A DNA stretch of 64,000 nt from Symbiopectobacterium purcellii (lineage in GTDB: Bacteria > Pseudomonadota > Gammaproteobacteria > Enterobacterales > Enterobacteriaceae): positions 2,480,001-2,544,000 of the forward strand of contig NZ_CP081864.1 of NCBI RefSeq assembly GCF_019797845.1, read 5' to 3'. Positions 17,620-26,580 of the stretch are shown here, piece by piece. The notes under the pieces are model-generated. The model saw only the letters and a program-made list of their open reading frames with translations, was not told the DNA's origin and searched no databases. Position numbers and translations under genes: made by a program. Within the stretch, counting starts at the first letter, position 1. The number at the start of each line of letters is the position of its first letter.

Positions 17620-17840
17620 GTGATGCTAGCCAAGCACACTCTGTGCAATGTATGGTGCCCTAAGCGACTAGCCCGGTGGTAGCCCAAAGGAATGGCGTGT
17701 AGAAAGCGTGGATTGCAATACCGCAGACTGGGGCGGTGAGCCAGTGGGCGGTAGCTTAACCTCAAGGTCGGGGTATGGGCTGCGTACCCCATTAGCGCCC
17801 TATTGGGTTCCAGGTTGACAACCTCTAACCCCACAAAAAC
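17620..17840. other. GC-rich, hairpin-dense non-coding segment (possible structured RNA or element end)
   Basis: About 220 bp, far richer in G and C than the AT-rich sequence on either side. It packs several hairpins in a row: GCACA/TGTGC at 17634-17646, ACCGC/GCGGT at 17720-17737, GGGGTA/TACCCC at 17770-17790, and GGGTT-CC-AGGTT/AACCT-CT-AACCC at 17805-17831. An 84-codon minus-strand frame spans it but has no ribosome site or recognisable family. It ends about 100 bp before the metallopeptidase gene. It could be a structured RNA, a leader of that gene, or the end of a mobile element. I cannot assign it to a known RNA family. Confidence 0.45.
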
Positions 17841-17941
17841 CATAGCAACTGCTTATTGTTGTCTAACAAAACCTTGAAACAGGACGGCACTATTTGTCGC
17901 TCTTTAAGTAAGAGTTCGCTTTCTTTTTATCAGAGGGGAAA

Positions 17942-18880
17942 ATGGAACAAAAATTCACTTACGATATGTTTCTGTCAGATGTTAAAAGTAATCAAAAACA
18001 GATCCTTGATGAAGGTATTGTGAAGGTAAAAGGTGCTAAGATATATAATTATATTAAGGATGATGTATCGATTAATTCCAGTTCAAGACCAACAGCTTCT
18101 GATCAATACACCATTGCAATTAATAGTGGGGTACTGCTTGCTATATTTGACTATTCCAATGATGTGATTAGACCTTTTTACAAATTATATCATTCGCAGT
18201 TGAATGTAACGGAAGAACTTTTTGTTCGCTTTGTCTGTGGGGTTATGGCAGATTTCATTTTTTGGCATGAGCTGAGTCATATCATAAGAGGCCATTTTGA
18301 TTATTTAGGCATTTATCAATCAGAAAAACCATTGAGTTTCAACCTAAGTAAACTTGGTGAGTCTAGGGTTGCGGAGTTAGATGCTGACATATATGGAGCA
18401 AGCCTTCTTTTCTTGAGAGTTCTAAACGTCATAAATTCTGGTTCAATAAGACCTGAAGATGCGCTGTGCAGTTACACTGTAGGGTTAAGATCTATATTCG
18501 AGATACTGCACAATGATAATGAATTAGAAGATTTAACCCATCATGAAGCAGAACACCCTCATTCTCAAGCACGCGCGTTTAATGCATTCAGTTTTGGTGT
18601 CACTTCTCCTGATGCCATCCGTTATAGTCAAGACAAAATGCCTTACTATCAGGCTTGTGCTGAACAATATTTTTTAGATTTTGAACGCCTGGCTTTAGGT
18701 AACAAGTTCAATATTGAAGCGGTTTCAGATATCATGCCTATCGATGTTTCTCAATGGTTGTCGGAAAAAGAGAAACTCGATACGTTAAGCCGCATAAGCG
18801 ATGAAACCAGAACGTTTGCAGAACGTCTGAAAAGTAACGTTAGGTATATTAAAAATTGGCTCAGGCGAGTCAGAAGTTAA
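17942..18880 (+). CDS. Putative zinc metallopeptidase (HELSH motif), accessory
   Basis: 312 aa. Residues 109-113 are HELSH, a HExxH zinc site, in FWHELSHIIRGHFDYLG. ESRVAELDADIYGA at about 141-153 supplies a likely third ligand in the E-x-x-A-D arrangement, as in M48- or ImmA/IrrE-like peptidases. The preceding segment VRFVCGVMADFIF is hydrophobic but short. No signal peptide is apparent, so a cytosolic enzyme is likely. The start is fixed by AGAGGGGAAA before ATG. The gene is AT-rich relative to the core, lies beside a tRNA, and has no partner repressor. A role in phage defence or stress is possible, but this is conjecture from the fold and location. Confidence 0.65.
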   Translation: MEQKFTYDMFLSDVKSNQKQILDEGIVKVKGAKIYNYIKDDVSINSSSRPTASDQYTIAINSGVLLAIFDYSNDVIRPFYKLYHSQLNVTEELFVRFVCGVMADFIFWHELSHIIRGHFDYLGIYQSEKPLSFNLSKLGESRVAELDADIYGASLLFLRVLNVINSGSIRPEDALCSYTVGLRSIFEILHNDNELEDLTHHEAEHPHSQARAFNAFSFGVTSPDAIRYSQDKMPYYQACAEQYFLDFERLALGNKFNIEAVSDIMPIDVSQWLSEKEKLDTLSRISDETRTFAERLKSNVRYIKNWLRRVRS

Positions 18881-18936
18881 CAGAGTATTAAGCGTGATTT
18901 CGAAAGGGTAAGTCTCTGCCTCGTCGTCAGATAAAA

Positions 18937-18970
18937 ACAAAACGCACCTGAGAAATTAGGGGCGTTTTGT
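18937..18970. terminator. Bidirectional terminator between the metallopeptidase and the orphan gene
   Basis: ACAAAACGC (18937-18945) and GCGTTTTGT (18962-18970) form a 9-bp stem with A-rich and T-rich ends on the two strands, between two convergent genes. Confidence 0.75.
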
Positions 18971-18981
18971 TTGCAATACAA

Positions 18982-19752
18982 CTAGTTTTGCGTGCTCGGA
19001 TTGATAAATTGCAAAATAGCTTTTTGCGTAGATCGCGAATGCAGTGCAGAAAATAAATTCACTGCCGTAGCCGCGCTTGAGTAATATTTTTTTATCAATC
19101 CGGGTATTCTTTCTCTCGCCTCATTGTTGATGCGAAGTTGAAAATCGGCCTGATTAAATTGATGACCCTGTTGCTCTGCTTTTCGTTTCTCACTCATGTA
19201 TTTACAGTAAATCGTGTGTGGAGACATTCCGTTTGGAATATCGATGCCTGCACGACTGAGCATCATTATTGCGGAGGATAAGTTCTTCACAAAACGCGCC
19301 GTTCTCTTGACCGTTCTTATTTTCGTTCTAAAAATTGCTGTTGATTCTTCGATATGCGACACCGCCGTTTCTTTCTGCAAACGTTGACTGATTATGGTTT
19401 GCGGTGCAACACGCTGTAGATCCTGCGCAAAGCGGGAAACTGAGGCGGAACGGTTGCTGTTCGATTGACAGTGAGATGCGGCATCACCACAGCTGATAGC
19501 CCGAAGATGCATGGAGTAACAGCGGGTTGTTGCCACAGGTTTTCTTGTCGTTGTCGTTGTCGTTGATGGTGCCGGTGCAAAAAAACCTGAACGTTCAACC
19601 ACACTGCGCCCATACAGATTCAGCGATGAATTATTTATTTTATTTAAAGACGTCACCATGGTGGGAAACGAAATTGAATGGCAGTTATTAACTGCTGTCG
19701 ATACAAGCGAGTTTTCCTGCAAGCGAGTATACTGTAACGGTAGTGAATTCAT
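18982..19752 (-). CDS. Orphan protein of 256 aa, unrecognised
   Basis: I do not recognise this protein. The N-terminal ~110 residues are rich in Ser, Thr and Asn, contain a six-Thr run (STTTTTTRKP) and look disordered. The C-terminal ~140 residues are basic and helical (TVKRTARFVKNLSSAIMML, then INNEARERIPGLIKKYYSS). Such an architecture is seen in secreted effectors, but no type III hrp-box was found upstream and there is no secretion gene nearby. ATG at 19750-19752 follows AAAAGGA at 8 nt. The base composition is AT-rich, and the gene stands alone between the metallopeptidase and rmf, suggesting acquisition. Confidence 0.6.
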   Translation of the reverse strand: MNSLPLQYTRLQENSLVSTAVNNCHSISFPTMVTSLNKINNSSLNLYGRSVVERSGFFAPAPSTTTTTTRKPVATTRCYSMHLRAISCGDAASHCQSNSNRSASVSRFAQDLQRVAPQTIISQRLQKETAVSHIEESTAIFRTKIRTVKRTARFVKNLSSAIMMLSRAGIDIPNGMSPHTIYCKYMSEKRKAEQQGHQFNQADFQLRINNEARERIPGLIKKYYSSAATAVNLFSALHSRSTQKAILQFINPSTQN

Positions 19753-19930
19753 ATAATATCCTTTTGATGAAAATCAAAAAAATATCAGCAACACATCAAT
19801 TTACTCTTCTATTTTTCAATCCGAAGGCTATTTATTGCATTCCGTTACACACTGTTCAATTTAATTATATCAATGTCATACTTCATTGAAGCCGCGTTAA
19901 AAAAAGAAGATAGAATGCGCTTGCTTTAAA

Positions 19931-19958
19931 ACAAAAACCTCCGCAAATGTGCGGAGGT
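19931..19958 (-). terminator. Terminator of rmf
   Basis: ACCTCCGC (19937-19944) pairs with GCGGAGGT (19951-19958). On the minus strand it is followed by TTTTTG, about 55 bp beyond the rmf stop. Confidence 0.85.
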
Positions 19959-20011
19959 CATTTAGAACAAATCAATGAGACCGATGCAATAGACACCGGT
20001 ACAAAAGGAGA

Positions 20012-20179
20012 CTACGCGGTAACCGCCCTGTCCTCCATCGCTTGCCGCCAGCCTCCCAACCATTCAGATCGGGCATTAATAGATTGATAAGGACAAAGTT
20101 CCTTCGACTTTCCGGAAAGTCCTGCTTGATAGCCGCGTGATTGCGCCCGTTCCAAACGATCTCGTTTCTGTCTCTTCAT
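20012..20179 (-). CDS. rmf: Ribosome modulation factor Rmf
   Basis: 55 aa, the E. coli length: MKRQKRDRLERA, SRGYQAGLSGKSKELCPY, and RSEWLGGWRQAMEDR are unmistakable. Rmf binds 70S ribosomes in stationary phase and drives dimerisation to 100S hibernating particles. ATG at 20177-20179 follows TGAGGC. The stop is TAG at 20012. In E. coli it follows pqiC directly. Here a 7-kb ddp operon separates the two, and fabA, its other E. coli neighbour, is absent. Its own terminator lies downstream. Growth-phase control is expected from the family but not visible here. Confidence 0.96.
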   Translation of the reverse strand: MKRQKRDRLERAQSRGYQAGLSGKSKELCPYQSINARSEWLGGWRQAMEDRAVTA

Positions 20180-20446
20180 GCCTCATTTCCCTCATTGTTC
20201 ATCTGGTGGAAAGAAAACAGTGACTGCTTTTCGAGCACCCACAAGGTATCAATAGCGATTCTGGGCACGAAGGTCAAGGCTAAAAATTCACTATCCTGTC
20301 ACATTAATGCTATAAGCTTCGCAGCGAACGTTGTCTCCTGTATGCAGAATGATTGATCTACGGGAAGCTTTTGCTCGGGTGTTTACCCCATAGAAAAAAA
20401 AGCGTGCGAGAGTCACCTGCTACGATCCTATAAAATCGGAATATTC

Positions 20447-21395
20447 TTACAAGTCCGTGACCTCACGCCAACAGCGAACAGCATCGGTTTCATTTAGTGG
20501 CGTCAATAATTGAGGCTGCCCACAGGCCGCGCTTGCATAAGGGCAACGTTCCCGAAAAAAACAGCCCTGCGGTAAGCGTCGATTGCTGGGCAATTCGCCG
20601 GTTTTCATCTCCTCGCCAGCCGGTTGTAACAGCGGCCTATCAAGCCGTGGAACCGAATCCAGCAACAAACGGGTATAGGGATGGCGCGGCTGGTTCAGGA
20701 CACGGTGTGCCGTGCCTAATTCAACGATTTGCCCTAAATACATCACAGCTACACGATCGCTCATGTGACGAATAACAGAAATATTATGCGAAATCAGCAC
20801 GTAGGTGAGCTTACGCTGTCGCTGTAACATCACCAGTAAATTCAAAATCTGCGCCTGAACAGAGATATCCAACGCGGAGGTGGGTTCGTCCAATAAAATG
20901 ATATCGGGCTGTGCAGAAAGCGCACGCGCAATGGCGATGCGCTGACGCTGACCGCCGGAAAACGCATGGGGCAAACGGTCGAGATATTCATGACGAATGC
21001 CGACCAATGTCGCCAACTCGCCTGCCAGCGCTCTGCGTTCCGTTTCGGTACCGTGCCCCTGCAACCAGACCGGCTCGGTAATAGTGCGCCACACGGGCAG
21101 CCGAGGATCGAGCGATGACAGCGGGTCCTGAAACACCATTTGCATCCCGTTTGCCAGCCAGGAGCCCGGTGAACGTGCCCGCACGCACTCGCCTTGCGAC
21201 GGCGTTAACATCCCCATCAATACCTGTGACAAGGTGCTTTTCCCGCAGCCGGACTCACCGACCACGCCTAACGTTTCGCCATCGCGGATCGAGGCCGTTA
21301 AGCGCATGGACGTGTTCAACCACCTTGCCACGCCAGTTACGCTTTGCCGGGAAGCGAACGTGTACATCACGCAGCGTCAATAAGGCGTCATTCAT
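20447..21395 (-). pseudogene. ddpF: DdpF/DppF-like dipeptide ABC transporter ATPase, N-terminal frameshift
   Basis: The natural start is ATG 21393-21395, 4-6 nt after GGGAGGTGG, giving MNDALLTLRDVHVRFPAK and then VEHVHALNGLD. Around 21285-21310 the frame breaks: this frame stops at about 21255, while the rest of the ATPase lies in another frame from TASIRDGETLGVVGE. Downstream all is intact: Walker A GESGCGKST, Q-loop FQDPLSSLDPR, signature [14 protein letters not shown], Walker B IILLDEPTSALD, and the oligopeptide C-terminal Cys motif (CFFRERCPYASAACG). A small indel, such as one lost codon-length plus bases, would explain it. The transporter may have lost one ATPase, or this may be a base-call error. 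Confidence 0.75.
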
Positions 21396-22374
21396 TTTCC
21401 ACCTCCCTCTGAGGATTCCAGCAGGCAACCTGTTGAGAGGACGTTGCCAGCGTATGCAGTTCAGGACGTTGATAGCAGCGTTCCGTCGCTGCCGTACAGC
21501 GTGGCCGAAACGCACAGCCTTCAGGCAACTGCGACAAATTGGGTACCGTGCCGGGGATAGCTGGCAGCACAGCGCGCGGTATGGCATCATCCGGTGCGCA
21601 GCGTAACAACCCTTGCGAGTAGGGATGGGCGGGACCTTGGATCACGGCCTGTGTGGATCCACTCTCAATAACCGTTCCGGCATACATGACGTACAGCCGA
21701 TCGCACAGTTGTGATACAACCGCCATATCGTGACTGATAAACAATACTGCCGTTCCGCGTTCCTGCGCCTTTTGTTTTAACAGGCGCAACACCTGACGCT
21801 GCACCGTAACATCCAGCGCGGTTGTGGGCTCATCGGCAATGATCAGTTCAGGATCACAGGAAAAGGCCAGCGCAATCATTACGCGCTGCCGCATCCCGCC
21901 GGAGAGCTCAAACGGATAACGCTTCATCACCTGTTCCGCATCAGAAATTTGCATTTCTGAGAGCAATACCCGCGCATGGGCGTGTGCATCACGTTTATTC
22001 AACGGTTGGTGCTGTTGGATAACTTCGCGCATCAAATCACCGACGCGGCGCGTTGGGTTCAGTGCCGTCATCGGTTCCTGAAAGATCATGGCCACTTTGG
22101 TGCCGCGCATCTGGCGTAGGGTGCGCTCCGAGGCATTGAGCATATCCTGTCCCAACAGGGTAACGCTGCCGCTGTTGATGTTATAGCTCCCCGGTCGTAG
22201 CAGCCGCATCACCAGCATCGAGGTGACTGACTTACCGGAACCGGATTCTCCGACAACGCCAACAATTTCACCGCGCTTTACGCTCAACGAGACCTGGTTA
22301 AGCGCATGAACTTCTCCGTGATAAATCGGAAAACTGAGCGCCAGATTATCAATCGTCAACAGGATATCGTCCAT
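21388..22374 (-). CDS. ddpD: DdpD/DppD-like dipeptide ABC transporter ATPase
   Basis: 328 aa. One of the paired cytosolic ATPases that power dipeptide import. It has Walker A GESGSGKS, Q-loop FQEPMTALNP, ABC signature LSGGMRQRVMIALAF, Walker B LIIADEPTTALD, and the H-loop in LFISHDMAVV. The C-terminal oligopeptide extension carries the Cys motif (CAFRPRCTAATERCYQ). It starts one base overlapping ddpC and ends overlapping the ddpF start, so translation is coupled. The second ATPase downstream is frameshifted. Members of this family may act with a partner, so loss could impair import. Confidence 0.88.
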   Translation of the reverse strand: MDDILLTIDNLALSFPIYHGEVHALNQVSLSVKRGEIVGVVGESGSGKSVTSMLVMRLLRPGSYNINSGSVTLLGQDMLNASERTLRQMRGTKVAMIFQEPMTALNPTRRVGDLMREVIQQHQPLNKRDAHAHARVLLSEMQISDAEQVMKRYPFELSGGMRQRVMIALAFSCDPELIIADEPTTALDVTVQRQVLRLLKQKAQERGTAVLFISHDMAVVSQLCDRLYVMYAGTVIESGSTQAVIQGPAHPYSQGLLRCAPDDAIPRAVLPAIPGTVPNLSQLPEGCAFRPRCTAATERCYQRPELHTLATSSQQVACWNPQREVENE

Positions 22375-23270
22375 CAGTGCCCTCCTGAGGTTTTCGGATC
22401 CAACAGGTCACGCACGCCGTCACCGAACAGATTGAAGCCGACCGCCGTGATCAAAATCGCCATACCGGGAAACGCACAATACCACCACTGATCGAGCACG
22501 TAGCTGCGCCCATTGGCGACCATCGCGCCCCACTCCGCCGTCGGTTGCTGTGCACCCAATCCGATAAAACCGAGCGTGGCTGCCATTAAAATCGCGGCCC
22601 CAATGTCCAGCGACGCTTGCACCACCAGCGGTGGCAGCGCGTTGCGCAGAATATGCCAGGTAATCAGGTGCCAGCGGTTAGCGCCGAAGGTTTTCGCGGC
22701 TTGTACATAGGCAAACTGACGCACCACCAGCGTTTGCCCACGTGCCAGCCGGACATAAAACGGAATGCGCACAATGGCAATCGCCAGCATGGCGTTGAAC
22801 AAACTCGGACCTAAAGCCGCTGCCAGCGCCATGGTGAGCACCAAGGAGGGGATGGACAGCATAATGTCCATAATCCGCATGATCATCGCATCGCCAAAGC
22901 CGCCTAACACGCCGGAAAAACAACCAAGCAGCGAGCCGATAACGGCCGCAATGGCCACAACGGCCAGCCCGGCAGCAACAGATTGCTGGCTTCCCATCAC
23001 CACCCGGCTGAACAGGTCGCGCCCCACTTCATCGGTGCCAAACCAATGGGTCGATGACGGCGGCTGCAAGCGGGCAGAAAAATCGATAGCGTTAGGATCG
23101 TAAGGTGCAAGCCAGGGGGCAAATACCATCATCAGCACAATCACCACGATAATCGCGCCCCCCAATAACGTTAGCGGGCTACGCTTGACCAGCCACCACT
23201 GTTTTTGCCAATAGGCAATACGCGGGGACGGTGTGCGCCGTGCGGCAGTTTGTTGTTGCGTTACATGCAT
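22374..23270 (-). CDS. ddpC: DdpC/DppC-like dipeptide ABC transporter permease
   Basis: 298 aa from MHVTQQQTAARR. This start overlaps the ddpB stop (ATGC overlap region at 23270); an in-frame start 12 codons upstream is rejected as it would run deep into ddpB. It is an inner-membrane permease with an N-terminal helix, the DppC-type PYDPNAIDFSARLQPPS segment, HWFGTDEVGRDLFSRV, and the EAA-loop YVQAAKTFGANRW. About six membrane helices are expected. It forms the channel with ddpB. Confidence 0.88.
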   Translation of the reverse strand: MHVTQQQTAARRTPSPRIAYWQKQWWLVKRSPLTLLGGAIIVVIVLMMVFAPWLAPYDPNAIDFSARLQPPSSTHWFGTDEVGRDLFSRVVMGSQQSVAAGLAVVAIAAVIGSLLGCFSGVLGGFGDAMIMRIMDIMLSIPSLVLTMALAAALGPSLFNAMLAIAIVRIPFYVRLARGQTLVVRQFAYVQAAKTFGANRWHLITWHILRNALPPLVVQASLDIGAAILMAATLGFIGLGAQQPTAEWGAMVANGRSYVLDQWWYCAFPGMAILITAVGFNLFGDGVRDLLDPKTSGGH

Positions 23271-24289
23271 CACGCCTCTCCTCGTCCAATTCGCGGATCC
23301 AGCCACAGATAAAGCAGATCCACCACCAGGTTAACGCCGACATAAGCCATGGACACCACCACGGCAAAGCCCATCACCGCGGGAAAGTCCAGCGCCTGAA
23401 TCGATGCCACAACGTAAGCGCCCATACCCGGCCAGGAGAACACCGTTTCCGTTAATACCGCGCCATACAGCAGATCGCCCAGCGCGAGCCCCAACACCGT
23501 CACTGACGGGATCAACGCATTGGGCAGCGCGTGACACACCACAATGCGCCACGGGGTTAAGCCACTGGCCCGCTCGGTGCGGATGTAATCCTCACTCAAT
23601 TGCTCCAACATGGCGGATCGAATCTGACGCGCCACGATACCGAGATGAACAAACGAGAGCGTGAGCGACGGCAATATCAGGTGTTGTAAAGCGTTCAAGA
23701 AGGCTTCATGGTCACCCGCCAACAGGCTATCGATAAGATAAAATCCAGTAATATGCGCGGGCGGATCCAGCCAGTCATCCAACCGGCCACCGCCGGGCAG
23801 CAGATCGAGATGCCCGTAAAACAACACAATAACGCCCAAGCCAAGCCAAAAAGCGGGCGTGGATATCCCACCGATCGCCAGTAATCGCACACCATGATCC
23901 AACCAGCGATCGCGATATACCGCCGAAAGCACGCCAAGGGGAATGCCGGCCGCCAGCGCCAGCAACAGAGAGCAAAACGCCAGTTCGAGCGTGGCAGGGA
24001 AAACAGTCCGAATATCATCCAGCACTGGACGCCCGGTACGAATCGAGGTGCCTAAATCACCGGAAAAAAGGGACGTAACATAGCGCCAAAACTGCACATA
24101 GAGCGGCTGATCCAATCCAAGCTGCTGGCGAATATGGCGTACGATATCATCACTGGCGCGATCGCCTGCCAACAAGCGCGCAGGATCGCCGGGAATCAGG
24201 TGTGAGATAATGAAGGTGATGACGCAAACCCCCATCACCACCAGTATCAATCCCCAGCAGCGTTGCCGCAAAATACTCCAGAACGTCAT
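23270..24289 (-). CDS. ddpB: DdpB/DppB-like dipeptide ABC transporter permease
   Basis: 339 aa. Typical of the DppB/OppB family: one N-terminal helix (GLILVVMGVCVITFIISHL), the SHLIPGDPARLLAG motif, the periplasmic segment GLDQPLYVQFWRY, and the EAA loop YIRTERASGLTPWRIV. ETVFSWPGMGAYVV precedes the last helices. It is preceded by a 100-bp gap after the binding-protein gene containing an imperfect hairpin (GATGCG 24305-24310, CGCATC 24328-24333). Such hairpins often let binding protein exceed permease. The stop overlaps the ddpC start. Confidence 0.9.
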   Translation of the reverse strand: MTFWSILRQRCWGLILVVMGVCVITFIISHLIPGDPARLLAGDRASDDIVRHIRQQLGLDQPLYVQFWRYVTSLFSGDLGTSIRTGRPVLDDIRTVFPATLELAFCSLLLALAAGIPLGVLSAVYRDRWLDHGVRLLAIGGISTPAFWLGLGVIVLFYGHLDLLPGGGRLDDWLDPPAHITGFYLIDSLLAGDHEAFLNALQHLILPSLTLSFVHLGIVARQIRSAMLEQLSEDYIRTERASGLTPWRIVVCHALPNALIPSVTVLGLALGDLLYGAVLTETVFSWPGMGAYVVASIQALDFPAVMGFAVVVSMAYVGVNLVVDLLYLWLDPRIGRGEA

Positions 24290-24388
24290 AGTGTTACTCC
24301 ACGCGATGCGGCACCAAGCCGGGTTGTCGCATCGGGCTGATTTCGTGCGGCGATCCCCAAAGCCTCGCCGCCTGCTGCGCCAGGAAAC

Positions 24389-25942
24389 TTATTTCGACAT
24401 CGTGCCTATGTTGAACACCTGTTCCAGGATCGGGTTAAACACAAAGCCTTTTACCGCATCGTTCATCGCCACCTGATAGTTTTTCTGGAACAGATAAACG
24501 TAGGCGGCTTCATCAATCACAATGCGCTGCGCCTGCTGGTAATCCTCGGTGCGCACAGCCTGATCGGTGGTGGCCATCGCTTTTTTCAGCACCCCATCAA
24601 CCGCCGGGTTTTCATAGTAGGAACGATTGCCCGGTAACCCTTTTTTGTTGGATTCAAACCAGTAATTCATAAACATATACGGGTCGGCGAAATCCGGGCT
24701 CCAGTTGCCGATGGCGATGTCAAAGTCACCCTTGCCAACCCGTTCGCGCATGGTGGCGTTTGCCAGTTTTTCCAGACTGACATTGACCCCCAACGATTTC
24801 AGCGTTGCCTGCGTTGAGATAGCAATGGGTTCCCAGGAGGGATCGTTATCTGAATAAAGGAAGGTCAATTGCTGCGGCTTTTGCGCAACCTTGCTCATTG
24901 CCGCCTGTGCCTTGGCGTTATCCAGACTGTACTGCATGGCATCTTTGTCATAGCCCCACATGCCTTCCGGGATCGGACCTCGCATCTGCTTGCCGTTCCC
25001 GCCCAAAATCCCCTTCACCATGCCATGATAGTCCGTGGCCCAGGAGACAGCACGACGCAAATCAACCTGACTCAATGGCCCTTTGCCATTGTTAAGATAA
25101 AGATAGGTCACGCGCAGCGACGGGTGTTCCTGTACCGACACACTGTTTTTTGCCTTCAGCGTGGCAAGCTGATCGACCGGTAGCGACTCCGCAATATCAA
25201 TATCGCCGCGCTCAAGTTGCAGGCGGCGTGTGGCACTCTCACCAATAATTTTGACCGAAACGCGTTTAAACGCGGGCGTACTGCCGCTGTAGTGAGGGTT
25301 TGGCACCAGCACCACCTGCTGGCCTTTCTGCCAACGCTGTACCTGATAAGGCCCGGAACCGGCGGTATTCTCCGCTAACCAGCCCTTACCTTCATCGTCA
25401 CTGTGTTTGCTCAATACCGCGGGATTAATGATAGAGGCACCGTCATTGGCCAAGGTATACAGGAACGGCGCAAAGGGTGCGCTCAGAGTAAAACGCACGG
25501 TATGCGCATCCACCGCATCAACCTTCAAATCGCTGGGATAGGCTTCGGCGGGTCCCTGGCCGATCTTCAGCAGACGTTCAAACGATAATTTGACCGCCTC
25601 GGCGCTGACAACGCTGCCATCGGCAAATTTTGCCTTGGGATCGAGCTTGAAAGTCCAGGTTTTTTGGTCTGGAGACGCTTCCCAACTCAGGGCTAAATCC
25701 CCGGTCACATCAGTAGCGCCTTTGCCGTTTTCCGTTTTGTACTGTACCAGCCGTTGATAACAGGGATAGGTGATGGTCCAGTCGTTATTATCGATAGTGA
25801 CCGCAGGATCTAACGTTTGTGGATCGGCGGCTTTGCCGATCACCAGCATATCTTTCGGCACCGCAGCCCAGGCAGGCAATACGGCAGCCATTGCGGTAGC
25901 TAACAGCAGAGGTCGTAACAATGCAGTGTGGTGCGTCTTCAT
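24389..25942 (-). CDS. ddpA: DdpA/DppA-like periplasmic dipeptide-binding protein
   Basis: 517 aa, near the E. coli DdpA length of 516. A signal peptide (residues 1-27, MKTHHTALLRPLLLATAM... ending in AWA) is followed by mature AVPKDMLVIGKAADPQTLDPA, the family 5 solute-binding opening; the segments GSGPYQVQRWQKGQQV and NPHYSG are also typical. The protein should capture D-Ala-D-Ala or a related dipeptide in the periplasm. It follows ddpX by 47 bp and precedes the permeases, in the E. coli ddpXABCDF order. The specificity is inferred from the dipeptidase partner. Confidence 0.87.
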   Translation of the reverse strand: MKTHHTALLRPLLLATAMAAVLPAWAAVPKDMLVIGKAADPQTLDPAVTIDNNDWTITYPCYQRLVQYKTENGKGATDVTGDLALSWEASPDQKTWTFKLDPKAKFADGSVVSAEAVKLSFERLLKIGQGPAEAYPSDLKVDAVDAHTVRFTLSAPFAPFLYTLANDGASIINPAVLSKHSDDEGKGWLAENTAGSGPYQVQRWQKGQQVVLVPNPHYSGSTPAFKRVSVKIIGESATRRLQLERGDIDIAESLPVDQLATLKAKNSVSVQEHPSLRVTYLYLNNGKGPLSQVDLRRAVSWATDYHGMVKGILGGNGKQMRGPIPEGMWGYDKDAMQYSLDNAKAQAAMSKVAQKPQQLTFLYSDNDPSWEPIAISTQATLKSLGVNVSLEKLANATMRERVGKGDFDIAIGNWSPDFADPYMFMNYWFESNKKGLPGNRSYYENPAVDGVLKKAMATTDQAVRTEDYQQAQRIVIDEAAYVYLFQKNYQVAMNDAVKGFVFNPILEQVFNIGTMSK

Positions 25943-25989
25943 GATTCAGCTCCTGGTGATAGTCAAACGGTTCGCGCAGCGCGCATCAA

Positions 25990-26568
25990 TCAAACAGCCG
26001 TCCTACGGTTGGGCAAGGTGCAACCAAACCGATCGGGCAACAGCGGGTAACGATCAGCATTCGGCAATTCAAAATGCCACCATTCCGTTTCAATCCCGAC
26101 GAAGCCACCCGCTGCCATCACGGCATAGAGTTGCAGTCGGTTACGTTGCACGGCGACGGGCAACGCCGCACACCACGCATAGGATTTTTCATTCATCTCA
26201 TCGAACCCGGTGCCCATATCCAGCGCCTTACCCTGTTCATCCAACAGCGTGACATCCACCGCCACGCCGCGGCTGTGGTGCGACCCCACCGCCAATGAGG
26301 CGACAAAGCGCGGATCGGGACAGGCATCCCACAAGCGTATTTGCGCCGCATGGGGACGATAGGCGTCGTAAAGTTGCAGCCGATAACAGCTTTGTTCGGC
26401 AACGACGACACTGCGCGCCAATCCCTGCGCCGCATCAGGGTGCAACAAACAAAGCGCTTGGGCATAAATGGGATGACCGGTCAGGTTATCCACCGTGGCA
26501 TATTTCATATCGATAATCAGTTGGGGGAGCGTTTGCGCCAGATCCACCAGGTCGATAACATCCGTCAT
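25990..26568 (-). CDS. ddpX: D-Ala-D-Ala dipeptidase (VanX family)
   Basis: 192 aa against 193 in E. coli DdpX. Zinc dipeptidase that splits D-Ala-D-Ala, allowing reuse of the dipeptide as carbon and nitrogen. The S-x-H-x-x-G-x-A-x-D motif is at 96-105 (SHHSRGVAVD), catalytic Arg71 lies in DAYRP, and Glu162 with zinc ligand His165 lie in TEWWHFE. No signal peptide is evident, so it acts in the cytosol. It starts 12 bp after the regulator gene stop and precedes the binding protein, placing all seven genes in one unit. Confidence 0.93.
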   Translation of the reverse strand: MTDVIDLVDLAQTLPQLIIDMKYATVDNLTGHPIYAQALCLLHPDAAQGLARSVVVAEQSCYRLQLYDAYRPHAAQIRLWDACPDPRFVASLAVGSHHSRGVAVDVTLLDEQGKALDMGTGFDEMNEKSYAWCAALPVAVQRNRLQLYAVMAAGGFVGIETEWWHFELPNADRYPLLPDRFGCTLPNRRTAV

Positions 26569-26580
26569 GTGTTGTCCTGT

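Noticed and set aside
17589..17843. 84-codon minus-strand frame across the hairpin-rich segment
   Set aside because: No ribosome site; His/Arg/Pro-rich translation of structured sequence. Kept as non-coding.
17620..17940. Retron-type RNA
   Set aside because: No reverse transcriptase in the window and no complementary outer arms matching known retron RNAs.
17297..20000. Integrative island with attachment sites at tRNA-Ser
   Set aside because: No integrase and no duplicated tRNA 3' end were found in the window; only the location suggests insertion.
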